The notes below the pieces were generated by a model. It was not told the origin of the DNA. It saw only the letters and a program-made list of their open reading frames with translations, and did no database searches. The translations under genes and the position numbers were made by a program. A stretch of 8,163 nucleotides of DNA from UBA1737 sp045653225 (GTDB lineage Bacteria > Bacillota_I > Bacilli_A > ML615J-28 > CAG-313): NCBI GenBank assembly GCA_045653225.1, contig JAZOLP010000114.1, positions 1-8,163 on the forward strand, given 5' to 3'. Of this stretch, positions 8,055-8,163 are shown piece after piece (the first letter of the stretch is position 1; every line of letters begins with the position of its first letter).

Positions 8055-8063
8055 ATAAACTAC

Positions 8064-8091
8064 TTGACAAATAAAAAATACATAGTATAAT
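8064..8091 (+). promoter_or_regulatory. Consensus sigma-A promoter of the probable htpG
   Basis: A perfect TTGACA (8064-8069), a 16-base spacer and a perfect TATAAT (8086-8091). It is the strongest promoter in the window. The predicted start near 8098 gives a leader of about 25 bases with AAGGAA (8111-8116). Confidence 0.9.
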
Positions 8092-8122
8092 AAAAGTATA
8101 CCAAAAAAGAAAGGAAATAATT

Positions 8123-8163
8123 ATGAGTGAAATAAAACAATTTAAAACAGAAACTAAAAGATT
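8123..8163 (+). CDS. htpG: Probable chaperone HtpG (Hsp90), first 13 codons only
   Basis: An ATG with AAGGAA seven bases upstream opens a frame that runs off the right edge after 13 codons plus two bases, reading MSEIKQFKTETKR. This resembles the N-terminus of Firmicute HtpG, in which a short K-x-F-x-(A/T)-E-(S/T)-K-R segment leads into the ATPase domain. A perfect consensus promoter and an upstream CIRCE element fit a heat-shock gene. HtpG is the bacterial Hsp90, a cytoplasmic ATP-dependent chaperone. Thirteen residues are too few for certainty, so the name rests on this resemblance together with the CIRCE context. Confidence 0.6.
   Translation, partial: MSEIKQFKTETKR

Overview
The window is very A+T-rich (A/T homopolymer tracts throughout, strong third-position A/T bias). 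It uses the standard bacterial code: stops are TAA or TAG, and Trp is TGG. AGGAGG-type ribosome binding sites, sigma-A-like promoters, a perfect CIRCE heat-shock operator, a Listeria-Bacteroides-repeat lipoprotein and encoded tRNA CCA ends together suggest a low-GC Firmicute or Tenericutes-like Bacilli lineage (Erysipelotrichia or RF39-like gut bacteria). The exact taxon cannot be fixed from sequence alone. No IS element, phage gene or CRISPR array is visible.

Layout. Minus strand, read right to left: a surface lipoprotein with two InlB-type repeats, three degenerate Ig-like modules and a C39-like cysteine-peptidase domain (4524-6740); a two-gene operon of a PII-like small protein (4083-4415) and a CPA-type cation:proton antiporter (2755-4083), joined by a TAATG overlap; tRNA-Lys(CTT) (2576-2651) with its own promoter and terminator; a leader with a terminator hairpin and tiny reading frames (about 2431-2499) before a MATE exporter fused to a cytidylate-kinase-like domain (417-2417); and a partial P-loop kinase-like gene running off the left edge (1-353). 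Plus strand: tRNA-Cys(GCA) (6880-6953), a membrane-anchored alpha/beta hydrolase (7072-8022), a CIRCE element that overlaps the hydrolase stop codon and also looks like its terminator, and the first codons of a probable htpG (8123 onward).

Most units are short and separately controlled. Nearly every gene or gene pair has its own -10 box and its own intrinsic terminator, packed tightly, and several promoters are of the extended -10 type (TGnTATAAT).

The points most worth a second look are: the MATE-kinase fusion and its apparent attenuator leader; the PII-like/antiporter pair, where the PII-like protein may replace the missing RCK domain, with an inverted repeat over its promoter; and the CIRCE element doubling as a terminator in an unusual place upstream of the -35 box.
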